A DNA stretch of 64,000 nt, taken from positions 5,730,501 through 5,794,500 of the forward strand of contig NC_091673.1 in the NCBI RefSeq assembly GCF_042453785.1. The letters are read 5' to 3'. Shown here piece after piece: positions 44,247 to 56,431 of the stretch. Source of the DNA: Malus domestica (taxonomy: Eukaryota; Streptophyta; Magnoliopsida; Rosales; Rosaceae). The number at the start of each line of letters is the position of its first letter. The first letter of the stretch is position 1. Under the pieces are notes generated by a model. The model searched no databases and was not told the DNA's origin. It worked only from the letters and a program-made list of their open reading frames with translations. Both the position numbers and the translations under genes were made by a program.

Positions 44247-47103
44247 GAAAGTCAACATCAAGCATGAACTTGGCAATAGAAAAAATAGAGCAAGATGCTC
44301 CCCCGGGGCTGAGGGTCATGGTTCCACCTTCCATTCCAAACATGTTTACTTGTTGGCATTAGGATTAGGTGAGTGACAGCTTTCCATCGCTCTCCAATCT
44401 TTAATTATCACTTGTTTGACGTTTTAGTTGAAACGTATGAATATGATTGATCATCCATATACTAAATATTGATAAATCATAATTAGAAGTCTAGTATTTT
44501 TGTTCTTTTCTATATACCAAATTATTAGTTTTTTATTTGAGAAATCAGTTAAAACGATCATAAATCAAATATGTTGTTGAACTGATCAAAATCAAATATA
44601 AATGACATATTGGTTGGATATGAATGGCATAGCAGTGAAATGTTGATGACATAACCATCACATATCAACGATATACTGAAAACTAATCGTTTCAAATGAA
44701 GCACTACTAGCTCTATAGTTTTTATCTGAAATCGGTAAAAAACGATGAGAAATCAAATTTCTATTGTTGACCTAATCATAATCAAATATAGACTACATAT
44801 TGGTCGAATATGAATGACATAGAGGTGTAATATTGATGAAAATAACATTCACATATCAATGATGTACTGAAAACTAATCGTTTCAAATGAAGCTAGTTTT
44901 GATCTTTCTTATCCAATATCCACCAAGCAAGTTAACAACTAATTAGTTACTATAACACTACTAGCAATTTTCATTATTTAATTGTCTTCTATCAAACATG
45001 AGAAGAGTTGTAATCAAGGACAAGCCGGTTTTGTCAGTTGCATGACAAAGATGCAACTTGTGAATCCATTATTTTGGCGTATGGGGCTTTGACCCCATCA
45101 ACTCAAATATAAATTAAAATAAATCAAGGTAACATAATTAATCTACTACCTAGTTCTAGCCACTTCACAAAGAAGACAGATTGTTAATCATGTTTGTTAA
45201 TTTTGAGAGTCCTTATGGAATCATTTACTTATTGATACATATTCCCCAAAATCATGATTAGTTGCACTAGATTTTAGAATTAAGCAATGATCAAAATTCT
45301 TACAAACCTAGCTAATATTCCAAAACATATGGTTTTACGTAGGTAAGTCTGTTAAGTCAAATGGTTAAAATACTGTGCGCTTTCTTTAGTATCCTAGTAG
45401 GTTCATTTTTTTAATTTAGAATAAAATATCATCGGGTGAAAAAAAAGGACCAAAAGGTTCGAAGGGAAGTTTATTATGGGTCCTGTGTTTGAGAGTCTAA
45501 AGCTAAAAGCACAGCCACGAAAGGAACTGATACCAGAATTCAAAGGCACTAAAACAAACTCTTTTGATTTTTATTTGATTTGATCTAATTATTTAATTAA
45601 TTTCAGCATCAATGGAGTCTATTCATCCAAAATCTAGCTTAGTCTTCAATCATTCTAACAAAAAAAAAAAATAAAGGAAAAATAAAGCCCTCTCTCCAAT
45701 AATCTTTGTCTGAGAGTGGTAGATAATACAAGGCCGAAGCAGATAAAAGGGAGAAAAAAATCAAAAGCAAAAAAACAGTGCTGAACCCACTTTGTGTTTA
45801 ATTAACAATTTTAGGACATGTCATGGGGCAGCAGAGTTGGACATACACACAGAGCTAGCAGACTAGCAGTGGTACCTTTGAGGCTGTAACCTTTACCAAG
45901 TGCATAGAAGAAATAAGGTACACCAAGAGAACTCATCAGATTTTTTTTTTCTCATCCCAAACACGGCGATTCTTGATAATACTGATTTCATTGGGATGTA
46001 TCTTCTTCTTTAACACTTGTTACGTAATGCATGTAACAAGCGTTATAGGAACTCATAGTCTTACTTTCAGAGTGAAGTCTTCTGACATTTTGGATCATAC
46101 AATAAATTTGTATAACTGTTAAGCTGTACGTATAAGAAAAGTATTAAAAGGAAGAAAACAAGGGTTCAATTATTTTGGATAAAAGACAGATGAATTGAGC
46201 TGAATTTTTCAGGGAGGGTTGGGCCATGGAAAGTAGGGCTGTGAACTAGATATATACATCTACCTGCTACATATATGGGGCATGCATGCACAGCAGCGAG
46301 TTCACAAAAGTCTATAAAACTTCAAGTGGCCACCTAACATTCCGGTCACACACAGTGACCATTTTACAACCAGCTACTTGCTCAGTTCCTTTTTTCCTAT
46401 ATACATACATATATAAATATAAGGAAATTAACGTGAAAATGTAAACGACGGTGGTACGTCATGATGATGGGGTTCGTGACTATGGTGATGCATAGTAGGG
46501 GGGATAATGTTAGCATTGACATTGGAAAAAGTCGATCGCGCGACATTGCTATTGCAAGTGCAGTACACATCCATGACACTGATGACAGCCAGTCCCCAAG
46601 CTTTTTGTTTTTTGTAATTAGCCTAGTCTTTCGAGCAACAAGCTCCGAAAGTTGTTGTACATCAAAGAGGAAAGAAGACAATTTCTGGTTCTATGAACCG
46701 GCCTTACAACTTGTAAAATGATCAATGAACCTGTCTGGATTTACAGTTCATTCAAACGTTCTTTGGTCTTTAATATCCATTGAATTTTCGTTATTCATAA
46801 ATAATGACAGAGACTCATTACAATCTCTTTTAATCGAAACACCTATATATACAGCTTTGTAGATCGTTTACTCAATCCCCTCCACACGACATGTACCATC
46901 AAAAGCCAACTTTAATTGCCATTGTCTCCCTTCCAAAGCTTGATGTCGAAACATAGTTGTATGTGTGTATATATGGTTAGGTTCTGAATACACACAGTTT
47001 TAACACATATTTTTTTGTAGGGTTCACTCTGCAATGTACTTTAACGATTCGAACAATCTATCTTTTAGGTCTTCCTTTAAAAATCATATTTACAAATTAA
47101 ATG
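44247..47103. other. Intergenic region with a tandem duplication
   Basis: Apart from the two-copy repeat at 44530-44895 I see no gene, RNA or transposon boundary. Short ORFs here (for example at 46397-46721) have no domains. Confidence 0.45.
44530..44895. repeat. Two-copy tandem repeat of about 190 bp
   Basis: Copy 1 (44530-44718) and copy 2 (44719-44895) share AATCAAATATA, GACATATTGG or TACATATTGG, TATGAATG and the block ACTGAAAACTAATCGTTTCA followed by AATGAAGC. Roughly 80-85% similar by eye. Confidence 0.65.
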
Positions 47104-47185
47104 GCTTATTTGGAAAGTGTTTTTTAATGACTAAAAACGTTTTTATAGATAATATTTTTGAAAATCCTTAGTAAAATGAAATTTA

Positions 47186-47443
47186 TGTTGTGGTCTATTT
47201 TATCTGACAGAGGGACTAGGGCCGGCGGCAGAGAGAGAGAGGAGAGAGATGTGTGTTTGTAGAATTGTAGGGGAATGTGTGTGTTGTTATCCCTCCTACA
47301 TTGTGCCTTTATTTATAGTAGTAAAGGGAGAGAAGATATTCCTTCTCCTCCAAGTAATACAAGTTGTAATAGGAAAGGATAACTAGAATCAAATCTTATC
47401 TAGGATTTACACAATCATACTTAAACTAGGAATGTTTACAACA
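47186..47443 (-). repeat. 3' LTR of the copia element
   Basis: The left repeat, which is the downstream LTR in element orientation. It matches 51014-51243 almost perfectly and contains a GA-rich stretch and a TTTATTTATAGTAG block. Confidence 0.85.
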
Positions 47444-50400
47444 CTCCCCCTTGAGTGGGTAAATACTCAAGGTAGATTCAGCATCATGCAGAAGTTGAGG
47501 AAGTCGACTCGTCGGCATTGATTCCAAGGAACAACGCTTATTCTCAATAAGGTAGGAACTTGCATAAGTAGTAAGTCTCACTAAAAACCCTAAGGCTATG
47601 GCAAAAACCCAAGTAGGGACAAAATCCATAGTCTAAGGAAAAATGCGTGAGAAATGCAAAGTCAAAAGAAACGTCTACAGGACGTCATCAGGGATATGAC
47701 CAGCCCAAGGTGGGTGCCTCGTTAAAACCTAGTTAGGTAGCAAAAACCCAGTGGGAAAAATGCTCCTAATCGTAGGGAAAAAGAGTACATTAAGATCAAG
47801 CAAGTATCTAGAAGATACTCCCCCTGAGTTTGACATAATTCCACAGAGAAATAGCAAAGTTACAACTCAGAAAGTTTACGCATACCAATTCCATGAACAA
47901 GCTTCTGAAACGTCGCCTTCGGTAGTGATTTGGTGAAGAGGTCGGCCAGATTGTCTTGTGATCGGATTTGCGTGACTTCAATCTTCTGATGCTCTTGTTG
48001 TTGATGTGTAAAGAAGAACTTCGGCGCAATATGCTTGGTGTTGTCTCCTTTGATGTAACCCTTCTTGAGCTGTTCGATGCAAGCTGCGTTGTCTTCAAAA
48101 ATCGTCGTCGGGGCATTAACGGCGGAATGAAGATCACAGGAGCTTCGAATATGGCCCACTACTGCTCTCAACCAAAAACATTCCCGAGTTGCTTCATGTA
48201 AGGCGAGAATTTCAGCATGGTTAGACGAAGTGGCAACTGAGGTCTGTTTAGTTGACCTCCAAGATATTGCGGTGCCTCCAACGGTAAAGACATAACCCGT
48301 TTGAGAACGCGCCTTGTGCGGATCAGATAAGTATCCAGCGTCGGCATAACCAACAAGGCGAGAATCAACCCGATGAGCATAGGGTGCGACATCACTCGAG
48401 GATTCGTAGGGATAGAATAAGCCCAAATCCGTAGTACCCTTAAGGTAACGGAAGATGTCTTTCACGCCAGTCCAATGTCTGCGTGTTGGTGCATTGCTGT
48501 ATCTTGCCAAAAGATTAACAGCGAAGGAGATGTCGGGTCTAGTGCATTGAGCTAAGTACAATAAAGCGCCTATCGCACTTAGATAAGGAACTTCAGGCTC
48601 CAAAATCTCTTCATCATCCTCCTTCGGACGGAAGGGATCTCGCTTTGCATTTAGCGTACGAACGACCATAGGAGTACTCGAAGGCTTCGCTTTATCCTCA
48701 TTAAAACGGCGCAACACCTTCTGGGTGTAGTTCGATTGATGTACTAGGATTCCATCCGAACAATGCTCTATCTCGAGACCGAGACAGTATCGAGTCTTAC
48801 CTAGATCTTTCATCTCAAATTCCGACTTCAGGTGCGAAGCAGTTCTCGCGAGCTCTTCAGGAGTTCCGATGAGATTCATGTCATCGACATATACTGCAAC
48901 AATCGCAAATCCGGAATGTGACTTCTTAATGAACACACAAGGGCATAGTTCGTTATTCACATATCCCTGACTAGTCAAATACTCACTTAAACGGTTATAC
49001 CACATTCTTCCGGATTGTTTCAAACCGTATAGTGAACGCCTCAGCCGAATTGAGAGCGTGTTCCGGGGTTTGGAAATATTTGAACCAGTCAATGTAAGTC
49101 CTTCGGGAACTTTCATATAAATTTCCGTATCAAGATCCCCATAGAGATACGCGGTTACTACGTCCATCAGCTGCATATCCAGTTTTTCGGAAACTACCAA
49201 ACTGATAAGGTATCGAAAAGTAATCACATCCATAACGGGTGAGTAAGTTTCGTCATAGTCAATCCCGGGGCGTTGTGAGAAACCTTGTGCTACAAGACGA
49301 GCTTTGTAACGCACAATTTCATTCTTCTCATTACGCTTCCGAACGAAAACCCACTTGTAGCCAACGGGCTTCACATGTGGAGGAGTAGGAACTACAGGTC
49401 CAAACACCTTACGTTTCGCAAGTGAATCAAGTTCGACTTGGATTGCTTGTTTCCAGTTTGACCAATCAGCTCTACGTTGACATTCATCAACGGAACGCGG
49501 TTCAATGTCATCGCTCAACATGATCTCAGTAGCTACTGCAAATGCTAATGCATCGTCGACAATCATCTCATTTCTACGCCACACATCATCTAAGCTAGCA
49601 TAATAGACCGAAATCTCACGATTCTCGGGAGGAGGATTCGTCTCTTCAAGGACGCTTCCATAATCTAGAATTTCCTCATGAGTTGGGTAAAATGAGTAAG
49701 CGATAGTCGGATTCACGGTAGGCTCTTCAGGACCTTGTGCCGTGGTTTTCCTCTTCCGGGGGTGTGAATCCTTTGAACCAAGGGGTCTGCCACGCTTTTG
49801 TGTAGGGGCAGATGATTGGCTAGCCGCTAATGTACGTGGATCACCAGAATTGGCGTCCCGGGCTTCCAGGAGGGTAGTCCGTCGTACATTTGGTACATCC
49901 ATCTTTGCAGGCGTATTCGCAGCTCGAATATGTGATCTTGTCACGCGCGCTAGATCGGTGAAAGCATCTGGCATGCTCTGGAGATCTAATATGCGCTGCA
50001 CTTCAGCTTCAGACTGAGCGGTGCGGGGATCTAAATGAGACAAAGTGGGAGTCGTCCACGATAATTCGCGTCGTTCATTAGGAACGTTGACGTTCTTATC
50101 TCCCCTAACGACGGGAAGACTGTCTCATAGAAGTGACAATCCGCGAAACGAGCGATAAACAGATCGCCTGTCAAAGGTTCTAAGTAACGAATAATCGAAG
50201 GAGAATCATATCCGACATACATTCCCATCCTTCGCTGAGGCCCCATTTTTGTACGTAAGGGCGGCGAGATCGGCACATAGACCGCACAACCAAAAACGCG
50301 CAGATGCGATATGTCGGGTTCGCATCCGGTGACCAACTGAAGGGCACTAAATGGTTGTATCGCAACAGGCCTCAGGCGGACCAACTTTGCTGCGTGCAAT

Positions 50401-51013
50401 ATTGCATGGCCCCAAGCAGCGATCGGGAGCTTGGTACATATGACCAACGATCGAGCAATCATTTGTAAACGCTTAATGAAAGCCTCTGCCAGGCCGTTCT
50501 GGGTGTGAACATGGGGTACAGGATGTTCAACTTCAACCCCAACCGACATGCAATAGTCATCAAAAGTTTTAGATGTGAATTCTCCAGCATTATCCAATCG
50601 AATAGATTTGATCGGATAATCAGGGTGGTGAGCCCTGAGCTTGATAACCTGAGCCAACAGTTTGGAGAATGCAGCGTTCCTTGTGGACAACAAGCACACG
50701 TGTGACCAACGTGTAAAAGCGTCAACCAAAACCATAAAATATCTAAATGGTCCGCAGGGAGGTTGAATCGGTCCACAAATGTCCCCCTGAATCCGTTGTA
50801 GAAAAATGGGAGGATTCGAACGAATCTTGTCATAAGAAGGCTTAGTAATAAGCTTTCCCATAGAACATGTTTGACATGCAATTTCATGGATCGAACCTAA
50901 GCTTCGGGTTAGTGGATGCCCGTGTGAAGTTTTGAGGATACGGCGCATTGCTATTCGTCCAGGATGTCCCAAACGATCATGCCAAAGTGTAATTTCGTGC
51001 GTGAGAGGAGAAA

Positions 51014-51243
51014 GACTAGGGCCGGCGGCAGAGAGAGAGAGGAGAGAGATGTGTGTTTGTAGAATTGTAGGGGAATGTGTGTGTTGTTATCCCTCCTACA
51101 TTGTGCCTTTATTTATAGTAGTAAAGGGAGAGAAGATATTCCTTCTCCTCCAAGTAATACAAGTTGTAATAGGAAAGGATAACTAGAATCAAATCTTATA
51201 TAGGATTTACACAATCATACTTAAACTATGAATGTTTACAACA
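51014..51243 (-). repeat. 5' LTR copy of the copia element (matching part)
   Basis: The right repeat, which is the upstream LTR in element orientation. About two differences from the left copy over 230 bases. Confidence 0.85.
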
Positions 51244-51939
51244 ATTTAATCTTGGAAAAACACTTAAAAGTGTTTCCTGCAAAAAGCACATAACGGGTGC
51301 TTCTTCCAGGAAGCCTTCAAGCGCTTTTGAAATCCAAAAATACTTTTTTTCTGGAAGCGCTTTTAGTCATTTAAAAACACTTCCCAAATGAGCATAAAAT
51401 CACTAAAATCTAAAACCATATGATTGTAAAATTAAATTTAATATTTCTTTGTAGAACTATATTCGTCTATTTTCTTTACAGCAAAATAAATGTTTTAATC
51501 ATTTTTGAATTTGTCCTATTTTTTTCAAAAAAAATACATAACTAAAATATAGTCAATTTGAGTTATTAAAATACATTAAAAAGTTGGTCCTATAAAATAA
51601 TGTCAAAACATATAACGTTATTCTTGTATCGTAAGTACTAGCCCATATATATATGCACATGTGTGTGTGTCAGTTTGTGTTTCCACACACATATATCGGT
51701 GTCATATGAGTCTCAATTAAATGGCCAAAGCAACCACAGTGTTGGATGTGCAGGGAGTCAACTTACCCATTATGTGTAGTTATGGAAAACACAATGCAGT
51801 CCAACTACCTGATGAGACTTAATGTCATTTTCGACAGAGTATAGAACAATGCTATGATCGGTTGCTTACTTAATAGTGTTGAATCATAACTCTGAATCAT
51901 CTTTCACATAGTACTACAATTTAGTAATATTCATTTTCA

Positions 51940-52081
51940 TTTCTTCACTTGCAAGTCAAAAATTTTAAATTCGATTATCGTTAAAGACGAATTGAACCAC
52001 ATTATTGCTAACTCATTATGAGACTAAGTCCACTCCTTCATTCCTTAACGCAAATAATATTGTTTGTTAAAAAAAAAAAAC
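51940..52081 (+). repeat. SINE-like fragment with poly(A) tail
   Basis: A B-box-like TTAAATTCGATTATC is followed by an unstructured body and a terminal A tract (52070-52081). Its head is not clear and no target duplication was found. Confidence 0.35.
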
Positions 52082-54312
52082 TTTGAATCATCCCACGCAA
52101 ATATATACGGTTTGTATGCGCTTGTGTACGATTAACCCTAACGTTCTTAAAATTCAAATGTAGTCCATAAACCTGTATCAAATGTCAGATGTTTTATCTC
52201 AACCTTTCACATTAACCCGCAGGGCCAACGTTAGGCTACTTCTTGTTGGTTTTCAACTGGCGGTAGGGTTTCTGGATCTAAAATATTTTGACCGTCAGTA
52301 CTTCCCAGTTCCCACCTTGATTTGTTGACTAGTCAATAACCACAGAGCTGGGCTGACATGAGATCATATTTAATTGGTTTAGCTGGGACCCGGCCCAACA
52401 ATTTCATTGCCTGGTTGTTCTCAAATGGCAAGTGACTTCAGAGTTCTGACCGGAGACAAATACGAGCGGACATTATAAATATAAATATTAAATACCTTTA
52501 TTATTGCTGCGAATGAGCGTACATTTTATACTGTTTGACAAGAGAAAAGTTACAGCGAGTTTTTTAAAGTGTAATTTTTTTTATAAATTTATGTCATTTT
52601 ATACTTTAATGTTATTTATGTCATATTGTAGAATATTTTGTTAAAAATATAAAGTAACAGATAATTAATAAATAATCCAACTTTTAAAAGTCTCTTAAGC
52701 ATTTCTCGTTGGACAATATCTTCTGCAGCAGCCTCTCTTGATCTAGACATTTTGTGAATTAAGCCACTAGAATTTTTCACCTTCACACGAATTTGAAATT
52801 GTGAATTCGTGAATGGGACGGGGTTGTCATCATCAACATGAAAAAGGTAATTTAATAATTCCACATCTAATTGGAAAATCATTCCCATTATATCATGGCA
52901 GTCCGAGAATGGCTACTTTAATTATTGACGTTTTATAATCTATATAGGCTTATTTTTTGTTATGTCATTAAACTCCAACTTAATCTCACCATTTTTTCTT
53001 TAAAAAAAATATTGGCAATTTACACGCTGAAATTCAATTTCACAACATTTTATTGAGAATCTGTCAAAATGTGACAGAATGTATTGACATTATAGTGTAA
53101 TTTAGTATTTGTTGAAATTCGACTGTCAATGGAAGAAAATCGAAGTGAAGGAAGAAGACTCAACGACGAATTTCGGCATGCAGTATGAAGTTGCGAGCAT
53201 CAGCATTCATGAATTAGAGACTGAATCATTGTTTAATTCGACTGGTAATGGAAGTAAATTGAAGAGAAGGAACAAGACATGATAATTTTACCAAAATACC
53301 ATTCTCTTATATGCTTGAATAGACGCCACATAAGCAATATTTCTATCACATCATCACATCCGTCACATTTTGAAAGAATAGTCAAAATCTCGGCAAAGTA
53401 AAGCAAAAATCGAGTTTCTGAGTGCAAAGTGACTATATATTTTTTTTTCAAAGAAAAAGTGAGATTAATTTGAGGTTCAAGTAACCTACCAAAAAAAAAG
53501 CCATCTATAATATCCTATACCATTGCAACCTTTTACAAGTTCAAAAAGTTAAATCATGATGTCACAGAGAAAGAGAGAGTTTCGTTTTTACTTTTTTTTT
53601 TCTTCTTTTTGTGACCTATCAAAACAAAGAAATCCACCTTTCCTATAAAAAAATTAAAAAAAAAATCAAAGAAATCCACAATCTTTTCAATGTTACATCT
53701 TGCATGCTCTTATGCTCCACTTAAAAGTTACAATTAAACTTTGGGCGCATTCAGTGTTTTACAATAGACTTTACTTGTACAGAACTAAGAATATATTATA
53801 CATATATAATCGGCACATATAATAATTCTTCTCTTGTTATCGTACAAATCAGATTATCCTCTTATCACCTAGTTCTGATTTTAATGGTGTTTCTCTTCCT
53901 AAAGTTGAAAAAAATCCCGAGTTAATCCTCCAACGGATGCGGGTGTTGATAGAAGGGAAAAGAATGTATTAATTTGCTGCCAACCAATAACAACCTGATT
54001 ACTACAAAGAATTGCCCCCTTTTATTACACACAATAATTTCTTACTGTATATAATTTATTAAAAATGGTATATTCGAACTTAAATACAAAGGACAAACAC
54101 TATTAACAAGGAGTTTACGCATTGAGATCCTTTGGTTTCTTGTATCCCAAGTCTAACTGGTGTGCAGTCTTCTCCTTTTACTGTTTCTTAGTGCCACAGT
54201 ACCACCTGACCCATTCTCTTTCACTGGGGCAGTATTGCTTCCTTTTCTTTTATCCAAATTATCTCCTTTAATTATTTAATTAGATTAAACGGAAAAGTTA
54301 GGCCAATATTAG

Positions 54313-54466
54313 ATAGGGGTGTGCTATCCGCACACCCCAAATTATTTCTCACACACCCTTATTAATTTATATCCGTTGATCTTCTTCAATTCATCCGATC
54401 CGACGGTCGAAAATTAAAATGGTGTGTGAGAAGTAAAATTGGATGTGTAGATATCACACCCCTATT
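54313..54466. mobile_element. hAT-like MITE with flanking direct repeat
   Basis: TAGGGGTGTGCTATCC at the left mirrors GATATCACACCCCTA at the right. Inner CACACACCC mirrors GGTGTGTG. The flanks repeat ATTAGAT, so the duplication is 5-8 bases depending on how the border is drawn. Non-coding core. Confidence 0.65.
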
Positions 54467-54666
54467 AGATACTGTAAAAATGGTAATATATAATTACAGT
54501 ACCGTACCACAAGGTCCACCAATATACTTCTATGTCCTGTCAATCCTGATCCTCCTCCATACGTGACTAGCTACACGTTCTAGGGCACACTATATAACTA
54601 ATATATGCAATTGTTGAAGGTTTAAAGGGAGGGGATAAAACAATTTAAAGACAAAAAAAAAAAAAA

Positions 54667-54803
54667 AAACTAACGAAAAGTCCAAAAAACTTTAGTTTTA
54701 ATGAAAAATGATAAATAAATGTGTAGTGAATAGTACCAGAGAAAGGTAAAATGTAGTTTTTCGTTAAAAATGAACAGTACCGGTAGCGTTTCGTTAAAAC
54801 TCC
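54667..54803. mobile_element. MITE family A, copy 5
   Basis: Contains AACTTTAGTTTTAATGA, GTGAATAGTACCAGAG and AATGAACAGTACCGGTAGCG, and ends TTTCGTTAAAACTCC. Shorter and more diverged than the others. Confidence 0.7.
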
Positions 54804-54810
54804 AAAACTA

Positions 54811-54979
54811 GGATTCTCTCTCATTCTCTTTCCATCATCTTCCCTCCCTTCCTCTCACATTCTCTATTTTGTCTTTCTCTTTCTATATAAAATTAGTATA
54901 AGATGTTGACATGACTTAACAATGACTGTTCAAATACGAGAGAAGAGAAAGGGAGGAGAAAAAAGAGGGGAGAGAATCA
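54811..54979. mobile_element. MITE related to the 10052 element
   Basis: GGATTCTCTCTC at the left mirrors GGGGAGAGAATC at the right. The interior segment ATGTTGACATGACTTAAC matches ATGTTGACGTGACTTAAC inside the Mutator-like MITE at 10052-10234, so the two probably belong to one broad family. No target duplication identified. Confidence 0.5.
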
Positions 54980-56112
54980 TACACCGAAAAACCAACCAGT
55001 TTGTGATTTTCTATTTTCTAAAAATTAGAATTGTATTTTATTTCTAAATAATAAAAGCATTTGATTGGGGCAGAATGTCTGTCTTCTTCAATCCATTTTT
55101 TTTTTTTTTTTTACACACGAATTAAAGTAGTTTAAAATACATATCGTTTTGTTAAAAGAAAAAAAAAATACTAGAGAATAGACCAGAATTGGCGAAGTGT
55201 TGATCTAAAATTGGTTACACACTTCCAACAAACTTCTTGCTTATACTCCATCACTGTCGTCAAAGGAACTACAAAATATTGATTTTGAAATGAAAAATCG
55301 CAAACGAAAAAATCTACAATACTTTGAGTAATGAATATTTCTCCACTTAAAGTCTTGAGATTCAATCTAAAGTATAGCTACGAAAGAAAATTGGACCACA
55401 ATTGAATTTAATCTAAATACTTTAAGTGACAGAGTATTTAATTATCCGGAATATATAGCCATAAGCAATAACGAAATGGGAGGATACCAAAAACTTAATC
55501 GGCTATGTTTCGGTTGAGAAATTCCCAAATTTTAGAGGATTGATGCCCAATTAAAAGAGATTATAAAATATTATATGAGATAATATAAAAGCATGTACGA
55601 GAGATAACGACCTTTTTCGAGTATGAACTTACAATATATCTTGCATGTCTTTGTAATCCATGTATGTACTTTCAATATTTTATACCTAACATTTTGTAGC
55701 AATTTGACATCAATATCTTGATACTTGAAAAATCCCTCCCCACAAACAAAATTATTTTTTTTTTGACAAAAAATAAAATATTTTAGATTTTATCAACCAA
55801 TCAAACGGGCCACGCGGCATCATCATAATTTACTTGTGAATTATATATAGCAAGGGTTTCGCACGGGTGACGTGATGAAACTCCAGTTGCCATCACGCAC
55901 TCTTTACGTAATTATAATATTTTCCTCCATAAACAGAACCACACATAATTCCCGGAAAAATCACATCACTATTTGTTTTTCCTTTTTCCTACTCTCGAAA
56001 TTTCACGAAAACGAAAAATAAAGAAATAAAAATAAATACAAAAACTTCATATTTATATCCATCGAAACTGATAGAGTCTCCAAATCAAAATCTCAAGTTT
56101 ACTCATCTTCCT

Positions 56113-56114
<2 letters not shown>

Positions 56115-56165
<51 letters not shown>

Positions 56166-56191
56166 ACACACACACACACACACACACACAA
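56115..56191. repeat. Compound (CT)n(CA)n microsatellite in cyclin leader
   Basis: About 23 CT units, then a short transition and about 13 CA units. It lies 60-140 bases before the cyclin uORFs, probably in the 5' UTR or core promoter. Confidence 0.85.
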
Positions 56192-56263
56192 TCTCTCCAC
56201 AGAGACAAGCATTCCGGCGACTTCTCGGATCAATCTCCGACGACGATAAGTGATGGGGAACCA

Positions 56264-56431
56264 ATGACTCAAGCGATCAGGGACGACGGCGATCATCATC
56301 ATCGTCATCATCATCATGTCGACTGTATGGAGCTCGGACTGTTTTTCGGACCTCTTGTGCGCGGAAAACTCCGGAATACTGTCCGGAGAGTCGCCGGAAT
56401 GCTCGTCGGACGTGGAATCTCCGGCGTGTAG
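56264..56431 (+). promoter_or_regulatory. Overlapping upstream ORF of the cyclin gene
   Basis: A 55-codon ORF starts at 56264 and stops at 56429-56431, more than 110 bases inside the cyclin coding region and in another frame. A 4-codon uORF (MGNQ) precedes it at 56253-56267 and overlaps its start. If the transcript begins upstream of 56253, ribosomes must bypass both to reach ATG 56316, which suggests translational damping. Confidence 0.5.

Larger units (their letters stand above)
47186..51243 (-). mobile_element. Ty1/copia LTR retrotransposon, incomplete, young
   Basis: The element lies on the minus strand between exact 5-base duplications ATTTA (47181-47185 and 51244-51248). Its outer ends are TGTTGT and ACAACA. 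Parts seen: integrase (about 50034-50972, with the GHPGRIAMRR pre-integrase motif and core), then reverse transcriptase and RNase H (about 47863-50043, with YVDDM and a copia-type RNase H), in the order typical of copia. A polypurine tract precedes the left LTR. Gag and protease are not visible, so the copy is broken, with about one or two breaks. The two LTR copies differ at only about two of 230 compared positions, which suggests an insertion within roughly the last several hundred thousand years. A fossil that cannot move on its own. Confidence 0.9.
47104..51393. mobile_element. MITE split in two by the copia element
   Basis: The left arm (from 47104) starts GCTTATTTGGAAAGTGTTTT. The right arm (to 51393) ends AAACACTTCCCAAATGAGC, its inverted counterpart; the match continues inward through AATGACTAAAA and TTTTAGTCATT. 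The two arms (about 47104-47180 and 51249-51393) are separated by the LTR retrotransposon, so the MITE was there first. Confidence 0.7.
51394..56252. other. Long intergenic region before the cyclin gene
   Basis: Almost 5 kb without a supported gene. It contains a SINE-like piece ending in poly(A) (about 51940-52081), a hAT-like MITE (54313-54466), family A MITE copy 5 (54667-54803) and another MITE (54811-54979). The last several hundred bases are the cyclin promoter region. Confidence 0.5.

Noticed and set aside
49742-50017. Plus-strand ORFs across the copia element
   Set aside because: Shadows of the element's own coding region on the minus strand.
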